A DNA stretch of 18,025 bases, from contig DASXSZ010000126.1 in assembly GCA_036505735.1 (NCBI GenBank), positions 1-18,025 of the forward strand, in the 5' to 3' direction. Below are positions 1 through 6,497 of this stretch, in pieces; position 1 is the first letter of the stretch; each line of letters opens with the position of its first letter. The notes beneath the pieces are model-generated. The model was given only the letters and a program-made list of their open reading frames with translations. It was not told the DNA's origin and did no database searches. The position numbers and the translations under genes are program-made. The DNA is from DASUPK01 sp036505735 (lineage in GTDB: Bacteria > Actinomycetota > Thermoleophilia > Solirubrobacterales > 70-9).

Positions 1-789
1 GGCGACGCGCAGCGAGTCCCGGATGTCGTGCTCGCGGCCGCGGCGATCGCGGGAGCGGATGAGGTCTACGCGATGGGCGGCGCGCAGGCGATCGCGGCGC
101 TGGCCCTCGGCACGGAGCGGATCGACCCGGTCGACGTGATCGCAGGGCCGGGCAACCGCTACGTGCAGGAGGCTAAGCGGCAGCTCGTCGGGGAGGTCGG
201 GATCGACGGGATCGCGGGTCCCTCGGAGCTCATGGTGATCGCGGGCGACACCGCGAAGCCGGATTGGATCGGCCTCGACCTCTGCGCCCAGGCCGAGCAC
301 GGCGCCGACGGGCTCCTGGTCGCGGCGGCGGTGGAGTCCGTGATGCTGGACTCGATAGCCGACAGCGTGACCGAGGTCGCGGCGAAGTACCGCATCGCGG
401 ATGAAGCGGCGCTCGCGCTGGTCGCCGTTCCCGACACCGTCACGGCGGTGACGCTGGCCAACGCGATCGCACCCGAGCACCTCGAGATCCTCACCGAGGA
501 CGCCGAGCTGCTCGCGGCAACGGCCACCACCGCGGGCTGCGTCTTCGTCGGTGAGGCGAGCGCGACCGCCTTCGGCGACTACGCGGCCGGGTCGAACCAC
601 GTCCTGCCGACGGGCGGAGCAGGGCGGTTCCAGGGACCGCTCGGTCCCGGTGCGTTCCGCCGGCGAATTGCCACCGTCGAGATGACGCAGCCCGCTGCCC
701 GGGCCCTCGCACCGACCGTCGCTACCCTGGCCCGCGCCGAGGGCTTCCCGCTGCACGCCGACTCCGCGGAAGCACGGGCAAAGGATTAG
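1..789 (+). CDS. hisD: Histidinol dehydrogenase, 3' part (5' end outside window)
   Basis: HisD oxidises L-histidinol to L-histidine in two NAD-dependent steps and ends the histidine pathway. The reading frame is open from base 1 with no upstream stop, so the gene starts before the window. About 262 C-terminal residues are present of a family near 430. The GGAQAIAALA and GPGN segments lie at about 76-165. The zinc-ligand Gln and His sit in AQAEHG (bases 289-300). The catalytic Glu-His pair is in PEHLEI (475-480). The zinc-ligand Asp is in GDYAAGSNH (577-579), and the last zinc His is in the FPLHA segment (754-756). All expected active-site residues are therefore present. The stop is TAG, 3 bases before hisB, which implies one transcript. 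The GTG at base 28 is internal and not a start. Confidence 0.97.
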   Translation, partial: GDAQRVPDVVLAAAAIAGADEVYAMGGAQAIAALALGTERIDPVDVIAGPGNRYVQEAKRQLVGEVGIDGIAGPSELMVIAGDTAKPDWIGLDLCAQAEHGADGLLVAAAVESVMLDSIADSVTEVAAKYRIADEAALALVAVPDTVTAVTLANAIAPEHLEILTEDAELLAATATTAGCVFVGEASATAFGDYAAGSNHVLPTGGAGRFQGPLGPGAFRRRIATVEMTQPAARALAPTVATLARAEGFPLHADSAEARAKD

Positions 790-792
790 TGA

Positions 793-1383
793 ATGGCACG
801 CACAGCGGAGATCAACCGCGAGACCAAGGAGACGAAGGTCCGCCTGCGCCTGGACCTCGACGGAGGCGAGGCGAAGGTCTCGACCGGCGTCGGCTTCCTC
901 GACCACATGCTCGAGCTGCTCGCTCGCCACAGCCGGCTGGGCCTCGATCTCGAGGCGACGGGCGACCTCGAGACCGGCGCCCACCACACGACCGAGGACG
1001 TCGGAATCTGTCTCGGCCAGGCGATCGACGAGGCACTCGCCGATCGGGCCGGGATCCGCCGCTACGGCTCGGCGCTGGTGCCAATGGACGAGGCCCTGGC
1101 CGAGTGCGCAATCGACATCTCCGGCCGCCCGTTCTGCGACTTCGCCGCGGAGCTCCCCGACGTGACCATCGCCGGGTTCGACTCCGAGCTCGCGGAGGAG
1201 TTCTTCCGCTCCGTTTCCAACAACGCCAAGCTGACGCTGCATCTCTGGGTTCGCTCCGGATCGAACGCCCACCACATGATCGAAGCCTCATTCAAGGCGT
1301 TCGCACGAGCGCTGCGCGAGGCGGTCTCGATCGATCCCGACGAGAGCGGGGTGCCCTCCACCAAGGGCAGGTTGACCGAATGA
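793..1383 (+). CDS. hisB: Imidazoleglycerol-phosphate dehydratase
   Basis: This cytoplasmic enzyme dehydrates imidazole glycerol phosphate to imidazole acetol phosphate, the step after HisH-HisF. The protein has 196 residues, the usual size of the monofunctional form; no phosphatase domain is fused. Metal-binding motifs are clear: DHM (37-39), AHHTTED (63-69), DEAL (99-102) and HHMIE (160-164). The last is usually preceded by Gly-x-Asn, here SGSN. The ATG follows an AAGGA Shine-Dalgarno-like run at 781-785 at good spacing, 3 bases after the hisD stop. The gene overlaps hisH by ATGA. In many actinobacteria hisC lies between hisD and hisB; here the two are adjacent, so the aminotransferase must be encoded elsewhere. 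Confidence 0.97.
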   Translation: MARTAEINRETKETKVRLRLDLDGGEAKVSTGVGFLDHMLELLARHSRLGLDLEATGDLETGAHHTTEDVGICLGQAIDEALADRAGIRRYGSALVPMDEALAECAIDISGRPFCDFAAELPDVTIAGFDSELAEEFFRSVSNNAKLTLHLWVRSGSNAHHMIEASFKAFARALREAVSIDPDESGVPSTKGRLTE

Positions 1384-2003
1384 CCCGGATCGCCATCCTC
1401 GATTACGGGATGGGAAACCTCCGCTCGGTCGAGAAGGCACTCGAGAGGGTTGGCGCCGAGGCGGAGATCACCTCGGAGCGCGCTGCCGCCGAGTCCGCCG
1501 ACGGCGTGATCCTGCCGGGCGTCGGGGCCTTCCCGCGGGCCATGGAGAGGGTTCGCGAGCTCGGCCTGGACGAGCTGGTCGCAGGCCGGATCGACGCCGG
1601 CGTGCCGGTCCTGGGAATCTGCCTCGGACTGCAGCTCCTCTTCGAATCGTCGGTGGAGAACGAGGGGGGGAGCGGCCTCTCGCTGCTGGGCGGCGTCGTC
1701 GCGCCGCTCGAGGCCAACGGCTACAAGGTCCCCCACATCGGCTGGTCGCCGGTCCGGTGGGCGCATGACTCGCGGCTCACCCCGGGGCTGGGGGATGAGA
1801 CGCCGTTCTACTTCGTCCACTCCTTTGCCCCGCGCCCGGCCGCCGAGGCGGATGTGCTCGGGACGGCCGCCTACGGCGGGCGCTTCGCGTGCGCGGTGGA
1901 GCGCCCGCCGCTCTACGGCGTTCAGTTCCACCCCGAGAAGTCGAGCTCGGCCGGCCTGGGCCTGCTCGCCAACTTCGTGGGCATCTGCGAATCGCCCGAA
2001 TGA
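1380..2003 (+). CDS. hisH: Imidazole glycerol phosphate synthase, glutamine amidotransferase subunit
   Basis: HisH hydrolyses glutamine and channels ammonia to HisF, which makes imidazole glycerol phosphate and AICAR. The protein has 207 residues, normal for the family. It is a class I glutamine amidotransferase with a complete triad: Cys81 in GICLG, His184 and Glu186 in QFHPEK. The N-terminal DYGMGN and the PGVGAF oxyanion-strand segment are also present. The ATG overlaps the hisB stop as ATGA, which fixes the start and indicates translational coupling. The same frame stays open upstream across hisB, but that part is not HisH-like. Its partner hisF lies 1.2 kb downstream, separated by hisA and a DoxX-like gene. 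Confidence 0.97.
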   Translation: MTRIAILDYGMGNLRSVEKALERVGAEAEITSERAAAESADGVILPGVGAFPRAMERVRELGLDELVAGRIDAGVPVLGICLGLQLLFESSVENEGGSGLSLLGGVVAPLEANGYKVPHIGWSPVRWAHDSRLTPGLGDETPFYFVHSFAPRPAAEADVLGTAAYGGRFACAVERPPLYGVQFHPEKSSSAGLGLLANFVGICESPE

Positions 2004-2034
2004 CCGGCGCCCGCGCCGGGTACCCGAGACCGAC

Positions 2035-2760
2035 TTGATCCTCTATCCGGCAATCGACATCCGCGACGGCAGGGCCGTGCGGCTGATCCAGGGCGACTAC
2101 GAGCAGGAGAAGGCCTACGACGACGACCCCGTGGTCGCCGCAAAGCGCTGGGCGGACAGCGGGGCGCGGTGGCTGCACGTCGTCGACCTGGACGGCGCGC
2201 GGGCGGGGGAGCCCGTGAACCTCGAGCACGTGAGACGGATCGTCGCCGCCGTCGACGTCCCGGTGCAGCTGGGTGGCGGCCTGCGCGATTCGAAGAAGGT
2301 GGAGGAGGCGATTTCCTCCGGCGCGGAGCGGGTGGTACTCGGTACCGCGGCCGTTCGGGATCCCGAGATGGCCGCGGCGATCGCCGCGGCCCATGGCGAC
2401 CGCATCGTCGCGTCGGTGGATGCGCGCTCGGGGAAGGTCGCCGCCGAGGGATGGACGGAGGAATCCGAGCTGGGGACCACCGAGGTCGTGGCGGCGCTCG
2501 CGGAGCGCGGCATCGGCCGGTTCGTCTACACGCCCGTCGACGTAGACGGCTTGATGGAGGGACCCGACCTCGAATCACTGCGCGAGGTGGCCGGCTCGAC
2601 CAGCGGGGAGCTGATCTACTCGGGCGGCATCGGTTCCCTGGACGACCTCAGGGCCGTCGCGAGCCTCGGCCTCGACAACCTCGGGGGCGTGATCGTGGGC
2701 AGGGCGTTGTACGAGAGCCGCTTCACCGTCGCCGACGCCCAGGCCGTCCTCGAGTCATAG
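2035..2760 (+). CDS. hisA: Phosphoribosylformimino-5-aminoimidazole carboxamide ribotide isomerase
   Basis: HisA is a TIM-barrel isomerase that converts ProFAR to PRFAR, the substrate of HisF. With the TTG start at 2035 the protein has 241 residues and begins ILYPAIDI, the usual N-terminus. No ATG or GTG lies in frame close upstream. The two catalytic aspartates are Asp8 (PAIDI) and Asp129 (SVDAR). Phosphate-binding segments QLGGGLR (about 78-84) and YSGGIGSLDDL near the C-terminus are present. There is no good Shine-Dalgarno sequence. The TTG sits 8 bases after TACCCG, a poor -10 match, so the mode of initiation is uncertain. The gene follows hisH after 31 bases. Its TAG stop is also the first half of a putative -10 box for the next gene. 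Confidence 0.95.
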   Translation: MILYPAIDIRDGRAVRLIQGDYEQEKAYDDDPVVAAKRWADSGARWLHVVDLDGARAGEPVNLEHVRRIVAAVDVPVQLGGGLRDSKKVEEAISSGAERVVLGTAAVRDPEMAAAIAAAHGDRIVASVDARSGKVAAEGWTEESELGTTEVVAALAERGIGRFVYTPVDVDGLMEGPDLESLREVAGSTSGELIYSGGIGSLDDLRAVASLGLDNLGGVIVGRALYESRFTVADAQAVLES

Positions 2761-2770
2761 GATCCGGCCG
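2758..2770 (+). promoter_or_regulatory. Putative leaderless -10 box (TAGGAT) for the DoxX-like gene
   Basis: TAGGAT at 2758-2763 fits the actinobacterial -10 form TAnnnT and ends 7 bases before the ATG at 2771. A transcript starting the usual 6-8 bases after the -10 would begin at the start codon itself. The TAG is the hisA stop codon. There is no Shine-Dalgarno sequence in the gap and no recognisable -35. The call rests on the same arrangement recurring at four other genes in the window. Confidence 0.45.
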
Positions 2771-3127
2771 ATGGCGCGGCTCTTCGGCCCGTTCTTCCTC
2801 TTCGCGGGAGTGATGCACTTCGTCAAGACCCGCTGGTACGAGCGCATCATGCCGCCGTATCTGCCACGCCACCGCGAGCTCGTCTACATCAGCGGCGTCG
2901 CCGAGATCGCCGGCGGCCTGGCGACGATGCACCGCCGCACCCGCCGCGCGGGGAGCCTGTGGAGCATCGCGACGCTCGTCGCCGTGTTCCCGGCGAACCT
3001 GCACATGGCCCTCGAGCCGGAGCGCTACGAGAAGGGCATCCCCGGAGGCCGCACCACCCTCTACCTCCGCCTGCCGGTGCAGCTGCTCTTCATCGCCTGG
3101 GCGTACGCCGCCGGCGACTGGAACTGA
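2771..3127 (+). CDS. DoxX-like small integral membrane protein
   Basis: This is a 118-residue membrane protein. Hydrophobic segments lie at about 4-17, 36-52, 60-78 and 98-113, so four membrane spans are likely. An ISGVAEIAGGL segment in span 2 and LYLRLPVQ before span 4 resemble the DoxX/DoxD-like family, whose members are mostly of unknown function. Some DoxX proteins associate with thiol or redox systems, but no cysteine is present here, so nothing specific can be assigned. The gene sits between hisA and hisF on the same strand, although it has no known role in histidine synthesis. A putative leaderless promoter overlaps the hisA stop, so it may be expressed independently. Family assignment is fairly sure; function is unknown. 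Confidence 0.85.
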   Translation: MARLFGPFFLFAGVMHFVKTRWYERIMPPYLPRHRELVYISGVAEIAGGLATMHRRTRRAGSLWSIATLVAVFPANLHMALEPERYEKGIPGGRTTLYLRLPVQLLFIAWAYAAGDWN

Positions 3128-3136
3128 GCGGAGTTC

Positions 3137-3173
3137 TGAAGCCTATGCGCGCTATAGGCCCGCGAAGGCTTCA
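3137..3173 (+). promoter_or_regulatory. Nested, mutually exclusive stem-loops upstream of hisF
   Basis: Two inverted repeats share the same 5' arm. An 8-bp stem pairs 3137-3144 (TGAAGCCT) with 3166-3173 (AGGCTTCA) around 21 bases. A 6-bp stem pairs 3141-3146 (GCCTAT) with 3154-3159 (ATAGGC) around 7 bases. Both use GCCT, so only one can form at a time. The element begins 9 bases after the DoxX-like stop and ends 25 bases before hisF. No T-tract follows, so a classical intrinsic terminator is unlikely. An operator or a processing or attenuation element is possible. Confidence 0.4.
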
Positions 3174-3176
3174 TAA
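3164..3176 (+). promoter_or_regulatory. GAAGNCTTCATAA motif, copy 1 (upstream of hisF)
   Basis: GAAGGCTTCATAA matches the motif at 7887-7899 upstream of sepF in 12 of 13 bases. The core GAAG-N-CTTC is a perfect dyad, and the trailing CATAAC could act as a -10 hexamer. The 5' part also forms the 3' arm of the stem-loop described here. It could be a regulator site or an alternative-sigma promoter; the sequence cannot decide. Confidence 0.4.
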
Positions 3177-3186
3177 CTCGAGTCCC

Positions 3187-3198
3187 TAGCCTGTTTGT
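3187..3198 (+). promoter_or_regulatory. Putative leaderless -10 box (TAGCCT) for hisF
   Basis: TAGCCT at 3187-3192 is followed by 6 bases and then the hisF GTG at 3199. The same hexamer precedes pgeF and the LolA-like gene at 7 bases. No Shine-Dalgarno sequence lies before the GTG. Here TAG is not the stop of an upstream gene, which supports the box as a true promoter element rather than a by-product of stop codon choice. No clear -35 is visible. Confidence 0.45.
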
Positions 3199-3960
3199 GT
3201 GGTTCTGAAGAGGGTCATCCCCTGCCTCGACGTCGAGGGCGGGCGCGTCGTCAAGGGCACGAACTTCGTCGACATTCGCGACGCGGGTGACCCGGTCGAG
3301 CTCGCCGAACGCTACGACGCCGAGGGCGCCGACGAGCTGGTCTTCCTCGACATCACCGCCTCGCACGAGAGCCGCGAGACGATCGTGGAGCTCGCCCGCC
3401 GCACGGCCGACAATGTCTTCATCCCGTTCACGATCGGCGGCGGGATCCGATCCGTCGAAGATGCGCAGGCGGTCCTGGACGCGGGGGCGGACAAGGTCTC
3501 CGTCAACTCGGCCGCGCTGGAGCGGCCCGAGTTGATCGCGGAACTGGCCGAGGTGTTCGGCTCGCAGTGCGTGGTGATCGCGATCGACGCGAAGAGGGCG
3601 GCCGATGGTTGGGACACCTACATCCACGGCGGGCGCACCAGGGTCGAGGGCCGTGAGGCGGTCGCCTGGGCGCGCGAGGCGACGGAGCTCGGGGCCGGTG
3701 AGGTCCTGCTTACCAGCATGGATCGCGACGGCACCACCGACGGCTACGACCTCGAGCTGACCGGGGCGGTCTCCCGGGCCGTCAGCGTACCGGTGATCGC
3801 CTCCGGCGGCGCGGGAGAGCTCGATCACCTGGTCGAGGCGATCGAGGAGGGACACGCGGACGCGGTCCTCTGCGCCTCGATCTTTCACTACGGCGCGCAC
3901 ACGGTCGCGGAGGCGAAGCAGCGGATGAAGCTGGCGGGGATCCCCGTCCGCACGGCCTGA
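3199..3960 (+). CDS. hisF: Imidazole glycerol phosphate synthase, cyclase subunit
   Basis: HisF uses ammonia delivered by HisH to cyclise PRFAR into imidazole glycerol phosphate, releasing AICAR for purine synthesis. The protein has 253 residues, the standard length, from a GTG start that gives VLKRVIPCLDV. Catalytic Asp11 (CLDV) and Asp130 (AIDAKR) fall exactly at the canonical positions. Phosphate-binding loops TIGGGIRS (about 78-85) and VIASGGAG near residues 199-206, and the segment SMDRDGTTDGYD, are present. A second GTG two bases upstream is out of frame. The gene is separated from hisA by the DoxX-like gene and 71 non-coding bases holding stem-loops and promoter-like sequence, so it may be transcribed separately. 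It ends 6 bases from the convergent beta-propeller gene. Confidence 0.97.
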   Translation: MVLKRVIPCLDVEGGRVVKGTNFVDIRDAGDPVELAERYDAEGADELVFLDITASHESRETIVELARRTADNVFIPFTIGGGIRSVEDAQAVLDAGADKVSVNSAALERPELIAELAEVFGSQCVVIAIDAKRAADGWDTYIHGGRTRVEGREAVAWAREATELGAGEVLLTSMDRDGTTDGYDLELTGAVSRAVSVPVIASGGAGELDHLVEAIEEGHADAVLCASIFHYGAHTVAEAKQRMKLAGIPVRTA

Positions 3961-3966
3961 TCCGGG

Positions 3967-5319
3967 CTACTTGGCCTCCTTCCCGCCCTTCTTATTTCCC
4001 TTTTGCTTCTCCTTACCGGCCTTCTTGGCCTTCGACTGCGGCCTCTGGACGAAGCCGTTGACTGCTGGTCCCGGGGCTGGAGCGAGCGCGTAGATCGCCT
4101 TGTAACCGGTCAGGTAGATCTCCTTGCCGTTGGAGATCACCGGGTTGTAGGCGCCGTCGGAGTACTCGAGCACCTTGTGGCCGTTGGCGGCGTTGAACCC
4201 GTAGGTGGAGGTGTGCTGGAGATCTGCGACGTAGACCGTGTCTCCGATCAGGCTCGCCGCTCCCGAGATCGACCCGAGGTCGTGCTGGGTCCAGCGCTCG
4301 TTGCCGGTGCGTGCGTCGAGGGCGTAGAAGTTCCCGTCATAGGAGCCGAAGTAGACGGTGGGGGGAGTGTCCGGCGTCCGGGCCGCGACCGCCCCGGCGT
4401 AGACGTAGTTGCTGGTGGAGTGGCTCCAGGCGAGGTCTCCGGTCTGCTGGTCGAAGCTGTACATGCGCCCATCGGTGTTGCCCGCGTAGACGCGGCCGAA
4501 CGCAATCGCCGCCGTGGCGTAGAACCGCCCGGTGCGGCCGAAGCTAGTTCCCTGCGAGCCCGTCTGCCACTTGATCGAGCCGTCGTTGACGTGCAGCGCG
4601 GTCATCTCTCCGCTGTAGTCGCCGACGTAGACGATCCCGTCGCTATAGGCGGGCGCCGCCTTCACCGCGCCGTTCACGTGCCGCTCCCAGATCGTCTTGC
4701 CGGTTTGCTTGTCGAGGGCATAGATCGTGTTGCACTCGCAGCCGACGATCACCCTGTTCCCGACGACCAGCGGTGAGGACTCCGTCCGTCCAGGCAGGGG
4801 GTGCTTCCAGACCAGGTGCCCGTCGTGTGCGGCGAGGCCGATCACCTGGCCTGGCTCGAGGTTGGACAGGTAGATCATTCCGTGGCTGTAGGCGGGGGCC
4901 GAGGCGTTCAGGTTCGCGACCTGGCGCTTCCACCGCGCCTTGCCGGTCTTCGTCTTCACCGAGAAGGCCAGCCCGTTGTTGTTGATCCCGAAGAGCTGGT
5001 TTCCCACCAGGATCGGCGAGTATTCGAGCAGGCGGTTGCCCTTGAAGCGCCAGCGGATCGAGAACGGCGGCTTCACGCCGGGGGCGTCCAGATACCGCGT
5101 GCGCTCGGGATCGAGTCCGTACACGGGCCAGTCGGTGACCCCGGAGATCGGCTGAGGCGCCTCGCTGGTGATCGTGCAGGGGGCGGGACAGGACTTGTCC
5201 GGCGGCCGCTTCAGGACCAGATAGCCGACCACGGCGATCACGATCGCCGCGACCCCGGCGGCCGTCCCGATGGTCGCCCAGCGGTGATCCCTCCAGAGGC
5301 TTTGCAGTGCAGCGCGCAT
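3967..5319 (-). CDS. Membrane-anchored PQQ-like beta-propeller protein
   Basis: This 450-residue protein is probably held at the outer face of the membrane. The N-terminus has a basic stretch, one hydrophobic segment (about 15-36) and then KRPP, which fits an uncleaved signal anchor. After Cys44 and Cys48 the rest is a beta-propeller. About eight repeats carry the PQQ-like pattern of Thr/Asp-Gly-x-x-x-Trp: TGKARW, DGHLVW, TGKTIW, DGSIKW, TGDLAW, TGNERW, a degenerate NGHKVL, and a first IRW strand. The fold recalls BamB and quinoprotein dehydrogenases, but I see no dehydrogenase domain, so it is more likely a scaffold or binding protein. The last 25 or so residues are very rich in lysine. A CEC pair sits in the fourth repeat. 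It is the only minus-strand gene. Function is unknown; the fold call is firm. Confidence 0.9.
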   Translation of the reverse strand: MRAALQSLWRDHRWATIGTAAGVAAIVIAVVGYLVLKRPPDKSCPAPCTITSEAPQPISGVTDWPVYGLDPERTRYLDAPGVKPPFSIRWRFKGNRLLEYSPILVGNQLFGINNNGLAFSVKTKTGKARWKRQVANLNASAPAYSHGMIYLSNLEPGQVIGLAAHDGHLVWKHPLPGRTESSPLVVGNRVIVGCECNTIYALDKQTGKTIWERHVNGAVKAAPAYSDGIVYVGDYSGEMTALHVNDGSIKWQTGSQGTSFGRTGRFYATAAIAFGRVYAGNTDGRMYSFDQQTGDLAWSHSTSNYVYAGAVAARTPDTPPTVYFGSYDGNFYALDARTGNERWTQHDLGSISGAASLIGDTVYVADLQHTSTYGFNAANGHKVLEYSDGAYNPVISNGKEIYLTGYKAIYALAPAPGPAVNGFVQRPQSKAKKAGKEKQKGNKKGGKEAK

Positions 5320-5353
5320 ACGAGCCCGCGCGTCATGCTAGGACTGCGCGCTA
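5320..5353. promoter_or_regulatory. Compact divergent promoter region with overlapping -10-like boxes
   Basis: Only 34 bases separate the divergent start codons of the beta-propeller gene (minus) and the tRNA nucleotidyltransferase (plus). On the minus strand TAGCAT (5340-5335) ends 15 bases before the ATG. On the plus strand TAGGAC (5339-5344) ends 9 bases before the ATG, but its last base is C instead of T. The two boxes share two bases, so two polymerases could not bind at once. Neither gene has a Shine-Dalgarno sequence. Any upstream promoter elements must lie inside the opposite gene. Confidence 0.4.
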
Positions 5354-6487
5354 ATGCCCGGCTCAAGCGACGTCGACCCCGCACGGCTGCCGGAGCTGGT
5401 CGATTCGCTGGCGGCGATCGATCTGCTGGGTGAGATCGCGGGAAGGGTGCCCGCCTTCCTCGTCGGCGGGGCGGTCCGCGACCTGCTGCTGGGGATCGAG
5501 GGCGCGGATCTCGACGTGGCGATCGTGGGGGAGGTGGAGGCGCTCGCCGATCTGCCCGGCTTCGCAGTGGAGCGCGACGGCCTCTTCTTGACCGGCCGGC
5601 TGGAGCGAGAAGGCGTCAAGATCGATGTGGCCCAGACCCGCGCGGAGAGCTATCCGTACCCCGGGGCGCTCCCCGAGGTTCGGGCCGCATCGATCGCGGA
5701 GGACCTCGCCCGCCGGGACTTCACCGTGAACGCGATGGCTTATCCGCTGGCCGGGGATGCGGAGCTGATCGACCCTCACGGAGGGCTCGAGGATCTGCGG
5801 GCCGGGCTGCTGCGGGTGCTCCACGAGCGCTCCTTCGTCGACGACCCGACACGCGCGCTGCGTGCGGCGCGGTACGCGGCCCGCTTCGACTTCGAGCTCG
5901 AGCCCGGCACCGCGGCGCTGCTTCGCGATGCGGACCCCTCGACGGTCTCCGAGGACCGCATGGACAACGAGCTGCGCCGGATCGCCGCCGAGGAGGATCC
6001 GGCCAAGGCCCTGGCGCTGATCGTGGAGTGGGGTGTCATGCCAAGCCTGGATCCGCGGGCGCCGGAACGGGTCGCCGAGGTGGCCAGGCTCGCCGCGAGG
6101 CCCCCGTGGGCGGACTGGGTGGACCGCGAGCTGGCGGTGATGCTGGCCGTCGTGCGACCGCTGCCTCAGATCCGCGAGCTCGCCGCGGCCACACCGGAGC
6201 GACCGTCGGAAGCGGTCCGCCTGGCGGAGCCATGGGACCCGGCCCAGCTCCTGGTCGCCCGGGCGATGGGCGCCGAGTGGCTCGACCGCTACGCGGAGGA
6301 ATGGCGCACCGTTCGCCTCGAGATCACCGGAGATGACCTGCTCGCGGCAGGAATCCCCGAGGGGCCCGCCCTGGGGCACGGTCTGGACGCGGCCCTCTCG
6401 GGCAAGCTGGACGGGGAGATCTCCGGCCGCGACGAGGAGCTCCGTATCGCCCTCGCAGCCGCTCGGGGCGAGATCCCTGAGGACTAG
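5354..6487 (+). CDS. cca: Class II tRNA nucleotidyltransferase (CCA-adding / poly(A) polymerase family)
   Basis: This cytoplasmic enzyme adds or repairs the 3' CCA end of tRNAs. The 377-residue protein has the full class II head: LVGGAVRDLLLG (36-47), DLDVAIV with metal ligands Asp52 and Asp54, and RRDFTVNAMA (120-129). These are followed by the DPHGGLEDLRAG block and the DDPTRALRAARYAARF neck motif. SEDRMDNELRRI fits the base-selecting ExxR-type motif. The C-terminal part is shorter and divergent, ending with a GDDLLAAGIPEGPALG helix-turn typical of this family. No HD domain is evident. CCA-adding and poly(A) polymerases cannot be told apart reliably by eye, but CCA addition is the likelier role in an actinobacterium. 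The ATG at 5354 lacks a Shine-Dalgarno sequence. The TAG stop forms part of the putative pgeF promoter. Confidence 0.9.
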   Translation: MPGSSDVDPARLPELVDSLAAIDLLGEIAGRVPAFLVGGAVRDLLLGIEGADLDVAIVGEVEALADLPGFAVERDGLFLTGRLEREGVKIDVAQTRAESYPYPGALPEVRAASIAEDLARRDFTVNAMAYPLAGDAELIDPHGGLEDLRAGLLRVLHERSFVDDPTRALRAARYAARFDFELEPGTAALLRDADPSTVSEDRMDNELRRIAAEEDPAKALALIVEWGVMPSLDPRAPERVAEVARLAARPPWADWVDRELAVMLAVVRPLPQIRELAAATPERPSEAVRLAEPWDPAQLLVARAMGAEWLDRYAEEWRTVRLEITGDDLLAAGIPEGPALGHGLDAALSGKLDGEISGRDEELRIALAAARGEIPED

Positions 6488-6497
6488 CCTGCGCGGG
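6485..6497 (+). promoter_or_regulatory. Putative leaderless -10 box (TAGCCT) for pgeF
   Basis: TAGCCT at 6485-6490 is followed by 7 bases and the pgeF ATG at 6498. Its TAG is the stop codon of the tRNA nucleotidyltransferase gene. The hexamer is identical to those before hisF and the LolA-like gene. The gap GCGCGGG contains no usable Shine-Dalgarno match. No -35 is obvious. Confidence 0.45.

Noticed and set aside
789..1379. Upstream extension of the hisH frame through hisB
   Set aside because: The translated extension is Arg/Gly/Pro-rich and unlike any HisH; the ATGA overlap at 1380 gives the right N-terminus.
2021..2026. TACCCG 8 bases before hisA as a sixth leaderless -10
   Set aside because: The last base is G where T is the most conserved position, so I did not count it in the motif set.
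5363..6379. Minus-strand open frame of 338 codons opposite the tRNA nucleotidyltransferase
   Set aside because: The plus strand has all class II nucleotidyltransferase motifs; the antisense product shows none of any family.
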